Shown here: positions 1 to 12,027 of the stretch, one piece after another
Layout: the number at the start of each line of letters is the position of its first letter
Position numbering within the stretch: the stretch's first letter is position 1
Assembly (NCBI RefSeq): GCF_040958095.1
Contig: NC_091234.1
Coordinates: 5,013,207 to 5,077,206, forward strand
From: Procambarus clarkii
Lineage: Eukaryota; Arthropoda; Malacostraca; Decapoda; Cambaridae
Reading direction: 5' to 3'
Length of the DNA stretch: 64,000 nucleotides
The notes under the pieces: model-generated
What the model saw: only the letters and a program-made list of their open reading frames with translations
Told to the model about the DNA's origin: nothing
The model's database searches: none
Made by a program: the position numbers and the translations under genes

Positions 1-1478
1 AGAACTGTGCCTACCACTCTCCATAGTGTATAACAAATCACTGGCAACAGGGGAACTGCCAGATATTTGGAAAGCAGCTAACGTAGTGCCGATATACAAG
101 AAAGGGGATAGACAGGAAGCACTGAACTACAGGCCAGTGTCCCTAACCTACATACCATGAAAGCTGATGGAGAAGATTGTGCAAAGATAGCTAGTGGAGC
201 ATCTGGAGCGAACAAACTTTGTAACACAGCATTAACATGGGTTCAGGGATGGCAGGTCCTCCCTCAAAGGGTTACTTGAATTCTACGACCAGGCAAGAAA
301 GAGAAAGGTGGGCAGACTGCATATTTTTGGAATGTCAGAAAGCCTTTGATACAGTGCCACACAAGAGACTAGTACGAAAGTTGGAGATGCAGGCTGGAGT
401 GAAAGGGAAGGTACTCCGGTGGATAGAGGAGTACCTAAGCAACAAGAGACAACGAGTCTGTGTGAGGGGTGGGGTCTCAGATTGGCGAGACGTCACAAGT
501 GGAGTCCCGCAGGGGTCAGTCTTTGGACCTATACTGTTTCTGGTATATGTAAATGATATCCCAGAGGGTATAGATTCGTTCCTCTCAATGTTTGCCGACG
601 ATGCAAATATTATGAGGAGGATTGAAACAGAGGATGATAGTAGGAGGCTACAAGATGACCTAGACAGACTGAGTGAATGGTCCAACAAATGGCTGTTGAA
701 GTTCAATCCGAGTAAATGCAAAGTAATGAAACTAGGCAGTGGAAACAGGAGGCCAGACACAGGATACAGAATAGGAGATGAAATAGTCAATGAAACGGAC
801 AGAGAGAAAGATCTAGGAGTTGATATCACACCAAACCTGTCTCCTGATGCCCACATAAAAAGAATAACGTCTGCGGCATATGCGAGGCTGGCTAACATCA
901 GAACATCGTTCAGAAACCTCTGTAAGGAATCATTCAGAATCTTGTACATCACATATGTAAGACCAATCCTGGAGTATGCGGCCCCAGCACGGAGCCCGTA
1001 CCTTGTCAAGCACAAGACGAAGCTGGAAAAAGTTCAAAGGTATTCCACTAGACTAGTCCCAGAACTAAGAAGCATGAGGTATTCCCCGCATGAGGAAAGG
1101 CTGCGGGAAATGCACCTTATGACACTGGAAGACAGAAGAGTAAGGGGAGACATGATCTCAACCTACAAAATCCTCAGGGGAATCGACTGGGTAAACAAGG
1201 ATAAACTATTCAACACTGGTGGTATGAACAAGGGGACACAGGTGGAAACTGAGTACGCACATGAGCCACAGGGACGTTAGAAGGAACTTTTTCAGTGTCA
1301 GAGTAGTTAACGGATAGAATGCATAAGGCAGTGATGTGGTGAAGGCTGACTCCATACACAGTATTAAATGTAGATATGATAGAGCCCAGTAGGCTCAGGA
1401 ATCTGTACACCAGTTGATTGACAGTTGAGAGGCGGGACCAAAGAGCCAAAGCTCAACCCCCGCAAGCACAAATAGGTT

Positions 1479-1481
<3 letters not shown>
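1..1481 (+). mobile_element. CR1-like LINE, subfamily beta, reverse transcriptase to 3' end
   Basis: The window opens inside a CR1-type LINE. An open frame at 237-1280 shows reverse transcriptase motif A (QKAFDTVPH), the SGVPQGSV block and the catalytic FADD box (MFADDANIMRR), then the C-terminal region typical of CR1 ([25 protein letters not shown]). Stops and shifts near 170-240 and after 1,280 show decay. The 3' end is the beta tail: a GAGGCGGG stem half, a GAGC/GCTC inner hairpin, AACCCCCGC, then (AC)n. It is closely similar to the intact copy at 52,537-54,825. It would act in cis on its own RNA by target-primed reverse transcription. The 5' part is cut by the window edge. Confidence 0.9.

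Positions 1482-1538
<57 letters not shown>
1482..1538. repeat. (AC)n junction tract between two LINEs
   Basis: A pure AC dinucleotide run. It is the 3' tail of the LINE on its left and the 5' truncation point of the LINE on its right. Confidence 0.97.
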
Positions 1539-1539
<1 letters not shown>

Positions 1540-4500
1540 CCCTCACCCCTCCTATGCACCTCCAGCCCACATTTAACCCCCTCACCTTGTGACCCCCTAA
1601 CACCTTCCCCCATCTCCCTCTTCCCCTCTTCTACCCCAAAACCCCCACCTACCCCCGATTCCCCCCTAACTAATATACCCTCTCTTCCACTCCCAGCACC
1701 CATGCTCCATTCTCATCTCAGCTCTCCGCCCTCAGTATCCCTCTTCCCCCCAACCTCTCAACCTCTATCTGACTCTCAGTCTCACTCTATTTCTCAACCC
1801 CCCTATGCTATTCAGACCCCTAACTTTCAGACCCATTATGCCCTTCCTACCCCCCTAGATGCCCAGACCCCATTCGCCTACCAGGCACTCCCAGGCACCC
1901 CCCTAGCACCCCCCCACTCACCCCCACAGCCCCCACTTGCCCCCCAGACACCCCCCAGACCCCTGGTGAAAGGGGGAACTCTGACACCCGAGTTTCCAAG
2001 AAGAGTCTCAAGGTTTGGTACACCAATGCTGATGGGGTAGCCAATAAAGCAGAAGAGATAAAAGAAAGAGTTAGTGAGGCAGACCCAGACATAGTGGCAA
2101 TAGTGGAAACTAAAATAAATGGCATGATCTCGGATGCAATCTTTCCAGAGGGGTACCAGGTGATAAGAAAAGAAAGGACACAGAGACAGGGAGGAGGAGT
2201 GGCACTACTAATAAAGCGGAAATGGAAGTTTGATGAGCTGGAAAATCCGGGTACCAATGAAAGCACAAGCTTCATACATGGAACTCTGACAGTGGATGGG
2301 AAGAAGATTGTAATCTTGATACTCTACAATCCCCCACCAAACAGTAGAAGGCCCAGGCAGGAGTACGAGGACAGCAACAAGACATGTATGGATGAACTGC
2401 AGAGGGCAGCAACTTTAGCGCATAGAATGAGAGCGAAGCTGCTGGTCATGGAGGACCTAAATCACGGAGAGATAAATTGGGAAACGAGGAATCCCCATGG
2501 CGGGGAGGAGACCTGGGGAGCGAAGCTGGTAGACGTTATTGACAGGAATTTCCTAACACAGCATGTGAAAGAAGATACTAGGGAAAGAGGAGGGGATACG
2601 CCCAGCCTATTAGATCTCATTATCACTCAGAATGTAGAAGACATCGAGCAGTTGGAACATGAAATACCACTAGGAGCTAGTGACCATTGTGTCCTAGTCT
2701 TTGACTACATGATGGAGCTTAAAATTGTGACCAAAGGACAAGAGGTCCGGGAAAGGAGACTTGATTACAGAAAAGGGGACTACAGAAGGATAAGGGACTA
2801 CCTGGGAGAAGTGCAGTGGGAGGAAGAACTTAGAGGAAAAACAGTGCAAGGTATGATGAACCAAGTCATATTGAAATGCAAGGAGGCTGAAGATAGATTT
2901 ATTCCAACAATAAAGGAAAAAAGCAGGAGGGAATATAATAACCCATGGTTTAATAGACAGTGTCAGGAAGCAAAGGTGAGAAGCAGGAGGGAGTGGAGGA
3001 AGTACAGAAGACAAAGGACAGAGGACAACAGGATTAGATGTAACAGAGCTAGGAATGATTACATTAACATAAGACGAGTGTCGGAAAGAAATTATGAGAA
3101 CGATATTGCAGTCAAAGCGAAAAAGCAACCAAAATTACTACATAGCCATATAAGAAGGAAGATGTCGGTAAATGACCAAGTGACAAGACTGAGGAAAACA
3201 GAAGGGGCATATACAGAAAGCGACAAGGAAATCTGCGAGGTACTGAATGCAAAATTCCATGGAGTGTTCACAACCGAGCCTGAGCAGCTCCCATTGTTAG
3301 AAGAGATTACCCAAGATGAAAGACTATCGGATATAGAGGTGACAGCAGAGGATGTAATGAAACAGTTGACAACACTGGATGCAAATAAAGCTGTTGGACC
3401 AGACAAAGTATCACCGTGGATACTCAAAGAGGCAGCGCAGGCTCTCAGCGTGCCTCTGGCAATGATCTTTAATGAGTCACTTATGTCGGGAGAATTGCCC
3501 AGTTGCTGGAAGGAGGCAAATGTCGTACCGATTTTCAAAAAGGGTGATAGGGAGGAGGCACTTAACTACAGACCCGTATCACTGACAAGCATCCCCTGCA
3601 AAATACTTGAAAGAATAATTAGGCTAAGACTTGTTGAGCACCTGGAGAGCATTGGGTTTGTAAACAAGCACCAACATGGGTTCTGGACAGGGAAATCATG
3701 CCTAACAAACCTTTTAGAATTCTATGATAAAGTAACAAGGATAAGGCAGGACAGAGAAGGCTGGGCAGACTGCATATTTCTTGACTGCCAAAAGGCCTTT
3801 GATACGGTACCGCACATGAGACTGCTATACAAACTTGAGAGGCAGGCAGGAGTAAGCGGAAAGGCCCTAGTATGGGTGAAGAACTACCTAACAGGAAGGA
3901 GCCAGAGGGTAATGGTAAGGGGCGAAAAGTCGGACTGGCGAACAGTAACAAGTGGAGTACCTCAAGGATCGGTGCTGGGACCAATCCTCTTTCTAATTTA
4001 CGTAAATGATATGTTTACAGGAGTGGAATCATACATGTCAATGTTTGCAGATGACGCAAAATTAATGAGAAGAGTTGTGACAGACGAGGATTGTAGGATC
4101 CTCCAAGAGGACTTAAACAGGCTGCAGAGATGGTCAGGGAAATGGCTACTGGAGTTTAACACCAGTAAATGTAAAGTTATGGAAATGGGATCAGGTGACA
4201 GGAGACCAAAGGGACAGTACACAATGAAGGGGAACAGCCTACCTGTAACGATTCGAGAAAGAGACCTGGGAGTGGATGTGACACCTAATCTAACTCCTGA
4301 GGCACATATAAATAGGATAACGACAGCAGCGTACTCTACACTGGCGAAAATTAGAACTTCATTCAGAAACCTAAATGAGGAAGCTTTTAGGGCGCTTTAC
4401 ACTGCCTACGTGAGACCCGTCTTAGAGTATGCCGCGCCATCATGGAGCCCCCACCTGAAGAAACACATAAAGAAACTGGAGAAGGTTCAGAGGTTTGCGA

Positions 4501-4935
4501 CGAGGCTTGTCCCAGAGCTACGAGGGATGGGATATGAAGAGCGGCTGAAGGAACTGAACCTTACGACACTAGAGAAAAGAAGGGAGAGAGGAGATATGAT
4601 AGGGACATATAAAATACTCAGGGGAATTGACAAAGTGGAAATAGATGAAATGTTCACACGTAATAATAACAGAACGAGGGGACATGGGTGGAAACTGGAA
4701 ACTCAGATGAGTCACAGAGATGTTAGGAAGTTTTCTTTTAGCGTGAGAGTAGTAGAAAAATGGAATGCACTTGGGGAACAGGTTGTGGAAGCAAATACTA
4801 TTCATACTTTTAAAACTAGGTATGATAGGGAAATGGGACAGGAGTCATTGCTGTAAACAACCGATAGCTAGAAAGGCGGGATCCAAGAGTCAATGCTCGA
4901 TCCTGCAAGCACATATAGGTGAGTACATATAGGTG

Positions 4936-4938
<3 letters not shown>
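1539..4938 (+). mobile_element. CR1-like LINE, subfamily alpha, copy 1
   Basis: This copy begins directly after the (AC)n of the preceding LINE, inside the proline-rich linker between ORF1 and ORF2, and runs through an intact ORF2 to the alpha 3' tail. The tail reads GGCGGGATCC...GATCCTGCAAGCAC and then an ATATAGGTGAGTAC motif given twice before (AC)n. It matches the copy at 26,710-30,914 nearly base for base, with about seven residue differences in 920. The near identity points to recent movement. Confidence 0.93.
1990..4856 (+). CDS. LINE ORF2: endonuclease and reverse transcriptase (CR1 clade), copy 1
   Basis: ORF2 nicks target DNA and copies the element RNA. Counting from the GTG at 2,094, the apurinic-type endonuclease covers about residues 1-200: catalytic Glu in ETK near residue 5, the DLNHG box near 121 and the SDH box near 196. 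Reverse transcriptase spans about 440-700: DCQKAFD (motif A, near 564), [11 protein letters not shown] (motif B, near 620) and MFADD (motif C, 651-654). The frame stays open upstream of 2,094 and includes WYTNADG, the endonuclease's N-terminal Asn motif, so the real start lies upstream. Here the usual GDLN box reads EDLN, unlike copy 2; Asp and Asn are kept. There is no RNase H, as is normal for CR1. Confidence 0.92.

Positions 4939-4977
<39 letters not shown>
4939..4977. repeat. (AC)n tail of LINE alpha copy 1
   Basis: AC tract directly following the GTGAGTAC end of the LINE. Unlike most others here, no recognisable LINE begins at its far side. Confidence 0.95.
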
Positions 4978-4978
<1 letters not shown>

Positions 4979-5282
4979 CGGTATAGCAGATAGGGGGCTA
5001 CAGATTTCAGTCAATTGAACAACTATTGTGTGTGTTCCAAATAAGGATAGGTTCTTGGAAGTCTTATGTTGTGCTCACTCTACTGTTCCTACCTACTGTC
5101 TAAAAATGCTGGCTCTGAGACTAGTTAAGCCTATTTAAGAGTGTTGCCACCCTCACACACAAGCTCAACATTTCTTCTATTAAACCCTATTAAGGCATTG
5201 CCGACCAGGTTCACTTTGCTTGTTGTTATGTGAGGGACTCAATGTCGGGACACAGTGGTTGAGCATTAATACAAAATACAAA
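4978..5282. other. Unassigned spacer
   Basis: About 300 bases with no frame, repeat or motif I recognise. It separates the (AC)n tail from a decayed L2-like LINE. Confidence 0.6.
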
Positions 5283-6381
5283 GAAATACAAAGTGCCAGT
5301 AGCACAGGCACTAAGTATTATGTGGAGGAAGAGCATGGACATGGGGGTGCTTCCAGATGCGCTTAAATCAGCAAACATAGCTCCTCTACACAAGAGAGGG
5401 AGCAAAGAATTAGTTAAGAATTATAGACCAGATGCACTAACATCCCACATAATAAAAGTATTTGAGGGAGTGATCAGGAGTCAGTTAACAAGTTTCATGG
5501 AGACCAATGACCTCCACAACCCAGGCTAACATGGATTTAGAGCGGAAAGATCAAGCCTCTCGCAACTACTTAACCACTACGACAAAATCACTGAGGCATT
5601 AGAAGAAAACAAAATACAGATGTGGTGTATACGGACTTCACAAAGGCATTTGATAAATGTGAATATGGAGTAATAGCACACAAAATGAAGTCAATTGTAA
5701 TAACAGGAAAAATTGAATGGTGTATATTCAGTTTTCTGTCGATCAGAACACAACGAGTAACAGTCAACCAAATAAAATGGAATCCAAGCGATTGTTAACC
5801 CAGAGTTAAAATCTCCGGTCCACAGGGTACAGTCCTTGCACCACTGCTTTTCCTTATTATTATATCAGATGTTGACAAAAATACAAGTCATAGCTTCGTA
5901 TCATCCTTAGCAGATGACACAAAAATCAGCATGAAAAATTACCTTGCATGAATTACCAGAATGAAAATACGAGCATGAAATACACATGGAAAATACTGGA
6001 GGGTCTGGTCCCAAATCTACACAGTAAAATAACAACATACTGGATTGAACGATATGGAAGAAAATGCACAGTAGAATCAGTGTAGGGCAGAGGTGCCATA
6101 GGCACAGTCAGAGACTATTGAATGAACATAAGAGATCCACAGTTGTTCAACATACTCCCAGAGAGTATAAGATATATTGTCGAAACAAACGTGGACATCA
6201 TCAAGAGAAAACGTGATAGTTTTCGTCTAAAAGTGCCGGTCAAACCTGGCTGTGGTGGATATGTTGACCTGCGGGCCGCTCCAAGGAACAGCTTGATGGG
6301 TCAAGCTCTCACAAGTCAAGCCTGGCCCCAGGCCGGGCTTCGGGAGTAGAAGAACTCCCAGAACCCCATCCAGGTACAATC
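5283..6381 (+). mobile_element. Decayed L2-like LINE (family C)
   Basis: Broken frames show reverse transcriptase pieces in order. NYRPDALTSHIIKVFEGVI lies in the frame at 5,293-5,529. Past its stop come HGFRAERSSLSQLL, then TKAFDK, and near 5,860-5,930 a stretch resembling APLLFLIIISDVDKN and LADDTK. After an internal deletion the C-terminal part (6,122-6,349) reads to LRE and a stop, followed by the family end CCCAGAACCCC ATCCAGGTA. The LADDTK and AP-LLF wording resembles L2 and CR1-group elements; calling it L2-like is inference. A younger relative sits at 58,885-59,333 with the same C-terminus and 3' end. Confidence 0.8.
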
Positions 6382-6655
6382 CAGGAGTGGTGGGCCTCGC
6401 GGAGTGGAAGTGTCTGCAGCGCTTGGAGCCACAGCCTTTCCCTCACGCAACGAATAGTAAAGGATGCACAATACATGTTCATTATAGGATTAAGGGAGCT
6501 GCTCTCGCCCCCAACGCTCGCCAGGGGTCGGGACCAGCTCCACGGAGCACATTTGTTACTCGTCTCTGGTGTCGACAGTCTCCAATTGAGGACACAACTG
6601 ACAAAACGGAAAATTCTGAAAATTAAGGCAGAGGTTCGCAGACCTAAATGCAGGG
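6382..6655. other. Unassigned stretch
   Basis: About 270 bases without a recognised element. Short open frames here have no recognisable motif. It ends in a small (TA)n run at 6,656-6,671. Confidence 0.5.
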
Positions 6656-6673
6656 TATATATATATATATAAC

Positions 6674-6822
6674 CTGATCAACCAGGCTGTGACTCATACG
6701 TCAGGCTGCGAGCAGCTGCGTCCAACAGCCTGGTTGATCAGTCCGGCAACCAGGAGGCCTGGTCGACGATCGGGCCGTGGGGACGCTAAGCCCCGGAAGC
6801 ACCTCAAGGTAACCTCAAGGGT
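6674..6822 (+). mobile_element. Short L2-like tail fragment with fold-back 5' end
   Basis: The 3' half matches the 126-bp insertion at 24,189-24,314 and the tail of the SINE at 15,414-15,663: GGCCTGGTCGACGA, then GGGACGCTAAGCCCCGGAAG and a repeated CCTCAAGGTAA end. The 5' part is a 17-bp perfect inverted repeat (6,674-6,690 with 6,725-6,741; CTGATCAACCAGGCTGT and its complement), so the copy begins with a fold-back. This is probably a severely 5'-truncated LINE end rather than an independent family. Confidence 0.7.
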
Positions 6823-6837
6823 ACAATGTTATATGCC

Positions 6838-6976
6838 TGTGCAGAGTGTTGTGCTTGATGTCACTCGTGCTGTGCAGAATGTTGAGCTTGATGTCACTCA
6901 TGCTGTGCAGTGTTCTGCTTGATGTCACTCGTGCTGTGCACAGTGTTCTGCTTGATGTCACTCATGCTGTGCAGTG
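6838..6976. repeat. 33-bp minisatellite, left block
   Basis: About four units built on TGATGTCACTCGTGCTGTGC with variable linkers. It is the same unit as the large array at 10,269-11,615, and the two blocks flank the LTR-element fossil between them. Confidence 0.9.
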
Positions 6977-6977
6977 T

Positions 6978-7886
6978 TGTTGTTATGAATTAGTTACTTG
7001 TTATGGGAAGTATGGAGTATTAATGAGAAGGACCAATAGCTAGAATCAAGATGTATCAAAAATAGTGGAATAGATAGGCCGGGCCTATCTGTCTAGTATA
7101 CAATCATCTACACCACTTTAACAGGATTAATGGATACACCTAAAAACTAACTTATTTATTAAACCCTCTAACAACCCCCCATATACATTACAATAATAAC
7201 AACACTTTACCACACTATCTTACGTTAACTACTTTGGTCCACTTAGGCAGGATACAAGGCTTACACTTGGACAACACTAGGGTAAAGTCTACTTGAAGAG
7301 AGGCACATGAAAGGCTTGAAGCAGCCTGGGGTAACTAAGCTCCACGTGGTACCCTAGTCACAACACAAACACTTAGGGATGCCCAAAACACTGGCTTATA
7401 CTACACAATACTTATAAATCAAACTCACACACCTAGCTTGTAGCACGATACCTTAATACTAAATAACTTATTTGAGAAACAACCCCAGCATGGGGTAAAG
7501 GAAGAGGAGGAGACAGAGCCACACAGAAAACGTATTTACCCAAGCACAGTACTCCAGAGAAGGAGGAAGCAGCCTCTCCACTCCCTCACTCTGATCGCTG
7601 CCGGCTGGATACTCAGCTAATCATACAGCAGCCATCATTCCAAGTTTACTCAGACATACTTTACTATTTACTTAAATCATTTCTAAACATAGCTGATAAC
7701 TAGTTCAATATTTAATAATCAACAAGCCCAGAGTCTTAATGCTCTGTGAGAAACAAGATTCATCTTACATCTGGCAAAGAAGATAGGAACAAAAACGCAT
7801 CAGCAGTAATATCATTTAATGTAAAGTAATTATTTAGAGCTCAATTTGACCTCTGGTTTCCAACTAAGGAACCCAGGGTCGTAACA
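6978..7886 (-). repeat. LTR of the gypsy-type fossil
   Basis: AT-rich stretch of about 900 bases bounded by TGTTACG and TAACAACA in element sense. It abuts the minisatellite on one side and a purine tract on the other. Boundaries are by eye, and no second copy is in the window to confirm them. Confidence 0.65.
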
Positions 7887-10260
7887 CTCCTCACCCCTTC
7901 AGAGAAAAAAAATGTAGCTACTAGAATAGTAGTCATATTTTTTGTAAGAGTATACAGAGAATAAAAAGGAAAATCTATGCAATAAAAGAAAATCAACCAA
8001 AAACAAAAATTTATCTGCAAGAAAAAGCACAAAGGAATTCTCTGAAAGAAAAAGCACACAAAAAATTAATTTTCTGAAAGAAAAAGCACTCACAAAAAGG
8101 TGTGTGCTCTCTCAAAGAAAAAGCACATACAAAAAAATAAAACGGGAAAGTAAATAAATTTGACACGGAATATTTAATGTCACAGGAGAACCTAAAAAAA
8201 TAACTAAAGCATGACAGTTGGTATATGGCTCCTTGTGGCTCAGATGAATATTTCTCCGGTAACCGGGACAGCGCATCGGCTATCACGTTAAGCTGGCCCG
8301 GTAGGTGGGTAATGGAAAGATTAAAGTCCTGTAGGTACAATGCCCACCTGAGGATGCGTTTACTTTCCGTCTTCATCTGGTGTATAAACACCAGTGGGTA
8401 ATGGTCCATGTACACTTCCACTATATTACCTTTTAAATATATTTGAAACTTTTTACATGTTAACACTAGCGCCAACACTTCTTTTTCTACCACTGAATAA
8501 TTGCGTTGTGCCTTGTCAAATTTCACAGAATAATAGTACACTGGGTGGCCCACATGATCATCCCCAGTTTGCAACAACACTGCACCAGCACCTGAGTCAG
8601 ACGCGTCAACATGAATTTTAAACGGTCGGTCGAACCTTGGACTAGCAAGCACAGGGCGGAAGCTAAGATCAATTTCAAATTTTTAAACGCCTCTGCACAA
8701 TCTGTTGACCACTTAAATTTAACAGCCTTCTACAACAAGTCCATGAGAGGAGTGGCGACACTGGAAAAGTTCTGACAAAAGCGTCGGTAGTACGCACACA
8801 TATCGATAAACCTTTGAACGTCCCTTTTAGATCGGAGCACTGAATACTCCAGAATTGCACTGATTTTATCTTGCCGAGGTAACACTTTTCCTTGGCCCAC
8901 TTTGTAACCGAGGTACGTCACTGTGCCTTGGCCAAAATAACACTTTTTTTCATTTTGAGATAAATTTGCACTTTTCAGAACAGTGAACAACTGGCATAAC
9001 CTAGCTATGTGCTCAGTCCAATTACTATCAAAAAACACAATGTCATCTAAATACGCCCGAGAACTTGGCACATTAGCGAGCAGAGAGTTCATTAGCCTCT
9101 GGAACGTGGCAGGGGCATTACACAAGCCGAACGGTAACACTTGATACTCGAAGACACCATCGGGTGTCACGACCGCAGTTAGTTGCTTGGCATGTTCGGT
9201 GAGCGGGATCTGATAGTAACCTCTCTAGAGATCGAATTTCGAGACGTATGTGGCGTTTCCGATCTCGTCGATGCAGTCTTCTAGGAGGGGCAGCGGATAG
9301 GCATCCACAATGGTCACCTTCTTGAGCTGCCAATAGTCGGTGCATAACCGCCAGGAGCCGTCTGGTTTGGGGACCAAAAGGCAGGGGTAGCACCAAGAGC
9401 CCTGGCTCGGCCGGATGAGGCCGTGCTGAAGCAGGAAGTCGACCTCTTTCCGTACAATGGCCTTCTTTTCCAGACTCATCCAATAGGCTTGAAGGCGAAT
9501 GGGGGTGTAGTTCGTCAACTTGACATCATGGTAGATCGCATCAGTCTGGGTCGGGACCTCCCCGTACAGACTGGAGAATTCGTCAAGCAAGGACTGCACC
9601 TCTTCACGTTGGGCCATCTGCAAATGGGACAGTCCCTCCTCCACAGCATTTACAGAACTAAAATTATTGAGAATGAGATTAGTTGGGTCCCAAGAACAAT
9701 CATCCCCTCCCTCACTGGAAATAGGAAACATTGGTTAGTGCAACGGGCCAGGAGCCCTGGAACTTCTTCAGCCGGTTCAAGTGTACAAGCATCACCTGGT
9801 TACGCTTGTCAGAGTGCCTCACGTTGTACGTGAGGTCCCCAGCCTTAAAATTTTCTGTCACAATATAGGGGCCTTCGTACTTGTGAGACATATTGTTCCC
9901 TAGTCGAGGCTTTAATACCAGGACTGGGTCACCAGGCTGAAATACCCGCAACTTAGCCTTAGCATCGTGTCGTTCTTTCATATTTGCTTGGGCCTTCCCA
10001 AGATACTTTAGTGCAGCCGCCTTGCAGTCCTAGAGTCTCTGGTGGTGTTGCGCAAAGAAAGCCGAACCTTCTGTCAACGTTACATTCCCTAACAGATTCT
10101 CCTGTAACATGTTGCAAGGGTCGACGAACCTTATGGCCAAAGACTAACTCAAAAGGAGAACAACCCAGTGAACTTTGTAACCCCCTCTCGAGCAGCAAAC
10201 AAAACATAAGGCAGGTTCTCGTTACAGAATCTATGGGAATTCTCGCACGATGTCTTCAGC
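6978..10260 (-). mobile_element. Ty3/gypsy-type LTR retrotransposon fossil with integrase before reverse transcriptase
   Basis: A minus-strand element. One LTR of about 0.9 kb lies at roughly 6,978-7,886 (starts TGTTACGACCC, ends AACAACA in element sense) with a purine-rich tract just inside it. In element order, parts seen are an integrase C-terminal region (about 10,207-9,712), reverse transcriptase (about 9,730-8,730) and RNase H (about 8,652-8,260), then short tandem repeats and the LTR. That order is the reverse of most Ty3/gypsy elements and matches the Gmr1-type group. The element is broken, with several breaks, and no gag or second LTR is seen. It is not a recent copy; age is probably moderate. 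It lies within the 33-bp minisatellite. Confidence 0.85.
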
Positions 10261-10268
10261 ATCTGCTG

Positions 10269-11615
10269 AATTAAGCTTGATGTCAAGTGTTGAGCTTGAT
10301 GTCACTCATGCTGTGCAGAGTGTTGAACTTGAGGTCATTCGTGCTGTGCAGAATGTTGAGTTTGATGTCACTCGTACTGTACAAAGTGTTCTGCTTGATG
10401 TCGCTCGTGCTGTGAAAAGTGTTGAGCTTAAGGTCATTCGTGCTGTGCAGAATGTTGAGCTTGATGTCACGCGTGCTGTGCAGTGTTGAGCTTGATGTCA
10501 CTCGTGCTGTACAGAGTGTTCTACTGGATGTCACTCGTGCTGAGCAGTGTTGTGCTTGAGGTCATTCGTGCTGTGCAGAATGTTGAGCGTGATGTCACGC
10601 ATACTGTGCAGAGTGTTCTGCTTGATGTCACTCGTGCTGTGCAGAGTGTCCTGCTTGATGTCACTCGTGCTGTGCAGAGTGTTCTGCTTGATGTCACTCG
10701 TGCTGTGCAGAGTGTTCTGCTTGATGTCACTCGTGCTGTGTAGTGTTCTGCTTGATGTCACTCGTACTGTGCAGAGTGTTCAGCATGATGTCACTCGCGC
10801 GGCGCAGAGGGTTTGTGCATGATGTCACTCGTGCTGTGCAGAGGGTTGTGCATGATGTCACTCGTGCTGTGCAGAGGGTTGTGCATGATGTCACGCGTGC
10901 TGTGCAGAGGGTTGTGCATGATGTCACTCGTGCTGTGCAGAGGGTTGTGCATGATGTCTCTCGTGCTGTGCAGAGGGTTGTGCATGATGTCACTCGTGCT
11001 GTGCAGAGGGTTGTGCATGATGTCACTCGTGCTGTGCAGAGGGTTGTGCATGATGTCACTCATGCTGTGCAGAGGGTTGTGCATGATGTCACTCGTGCTG
11101 TGCAGAGGGTTGTGCATGATGTCTCTCGTGCTGTGCAGAGGGTTGTGCATGATGTCATTCGTGCTGTGCAGAGGGTTGTGCATGATGTCACTCGTGCTGT
11201 GCAGGATGTCACTCGTGCTGTGCAGAGGGTTGTGCATGATGTCACTCGTGCTGTGCAGAGGGTTGTGCATGATGGCACTCGTGCTGTGCAGAGGGTTGTG
11301 CATGATGTCACTCGTGCTGTGCAGAGGGTTGTGCATGATGTCACTCGTGCTGTGCAGAGGGTTGTGCATGATGTCACTCGTGCTGTGCAGAGGGTTGTGC
11401 ATGATGTCACTCGTGCTGTGCAGAGGGTTGTGCATGATGTCACTCGTGCTGTGCAGAGGGTTGTGCATGATGTCACTCGTGCTGTGCAGAGGGTTGTGCA
11501 TGATGTCACTCGTGCTGTGCAGAGGGTTGTGCATGATGTCACTCGTGCTGTGCAGAGGGTTGTGCATGATGTCACTCGTGCTGTGCAGAGGGTTGTGCAT
11601 GATGTCACTCGTGCT
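10269..11615. repeat. 33-bp minisatellite array, about 40 units
   Basis: Tandem units of 33 bases. The proximal part (to about 10,800) is heterogeneous, with linkers such as GTGTTCTGCTTGA and GTGTTGAGCTTGA. The distal part (about 10,815-11,615) is nearly uniform, with GAGGGTTGTGCA between copies of TGATGTCACTCGTGCTGTGC, and has one shortened unit near 11,203. The unit length is a multiple of three, so long frames open on both strands; these are by-products, not genes. Confidence 0.95.
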
Positions 11616-11620
11616 GTTCA

Positions 11621-12027
11621 AAGGACGTGTATCCTTCAAACATCACATAGCTTCTACATTAAATAAATCCTGTATTCTGAGACCGATGTGGATGTTACAA
11701 AAAACGATCCCAAAGGATTTTCCGAAAATGTTGTGTAGACACTGATGTCTCCAGTATTAAGCAAGGGGCATATTTTGAACACAGATAATACTACACTAGC
11801 CCAACTCTAGCTAGCACATTATGCTGGAATATGCAGCTGAGTGAGGGCAGGAAGGAAGAAAATCGATGTGTTTCATTTCGTCATTGCATGAAGCGACTGC
11901 TAGAAAAGTGAATATAACAATATGCTGGAACTGTGGTGGAAAGATAAGCACCTTGGGTTGTTCTGTGTCCTCCATATGTGTCTGTCTTCCTGTTAAATTC
12001 TTCAAACTCATCCTCCTTCATTTTCCA
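11621..12027. other. Unassigned stretch
   Basis: About 400 bases between two minisatellites. No motif or element end recognised. Confidence 0.5.

Noticed and set aside
2094-2096. GTG as the start codon of LINE ORF2
   Set aside because: The frame is open upstream and includes the endonuclease's conserved N-terminal TN motif, so the GTG is internal.
10269-11615. CRISPR-like array
   Set aside because: Units are contiguous near-identical repeats with no unique spacers, and the setting is eukaryotic.
10743-11745. Long open frames (up to 310 codons) on both strands of the 33-bp repeat
   Set aside because: The unit is 33 bases, so any stop-free frame repeats indefinitely. Several frames on both strands are open at once, with no start context or non-repeat domain.
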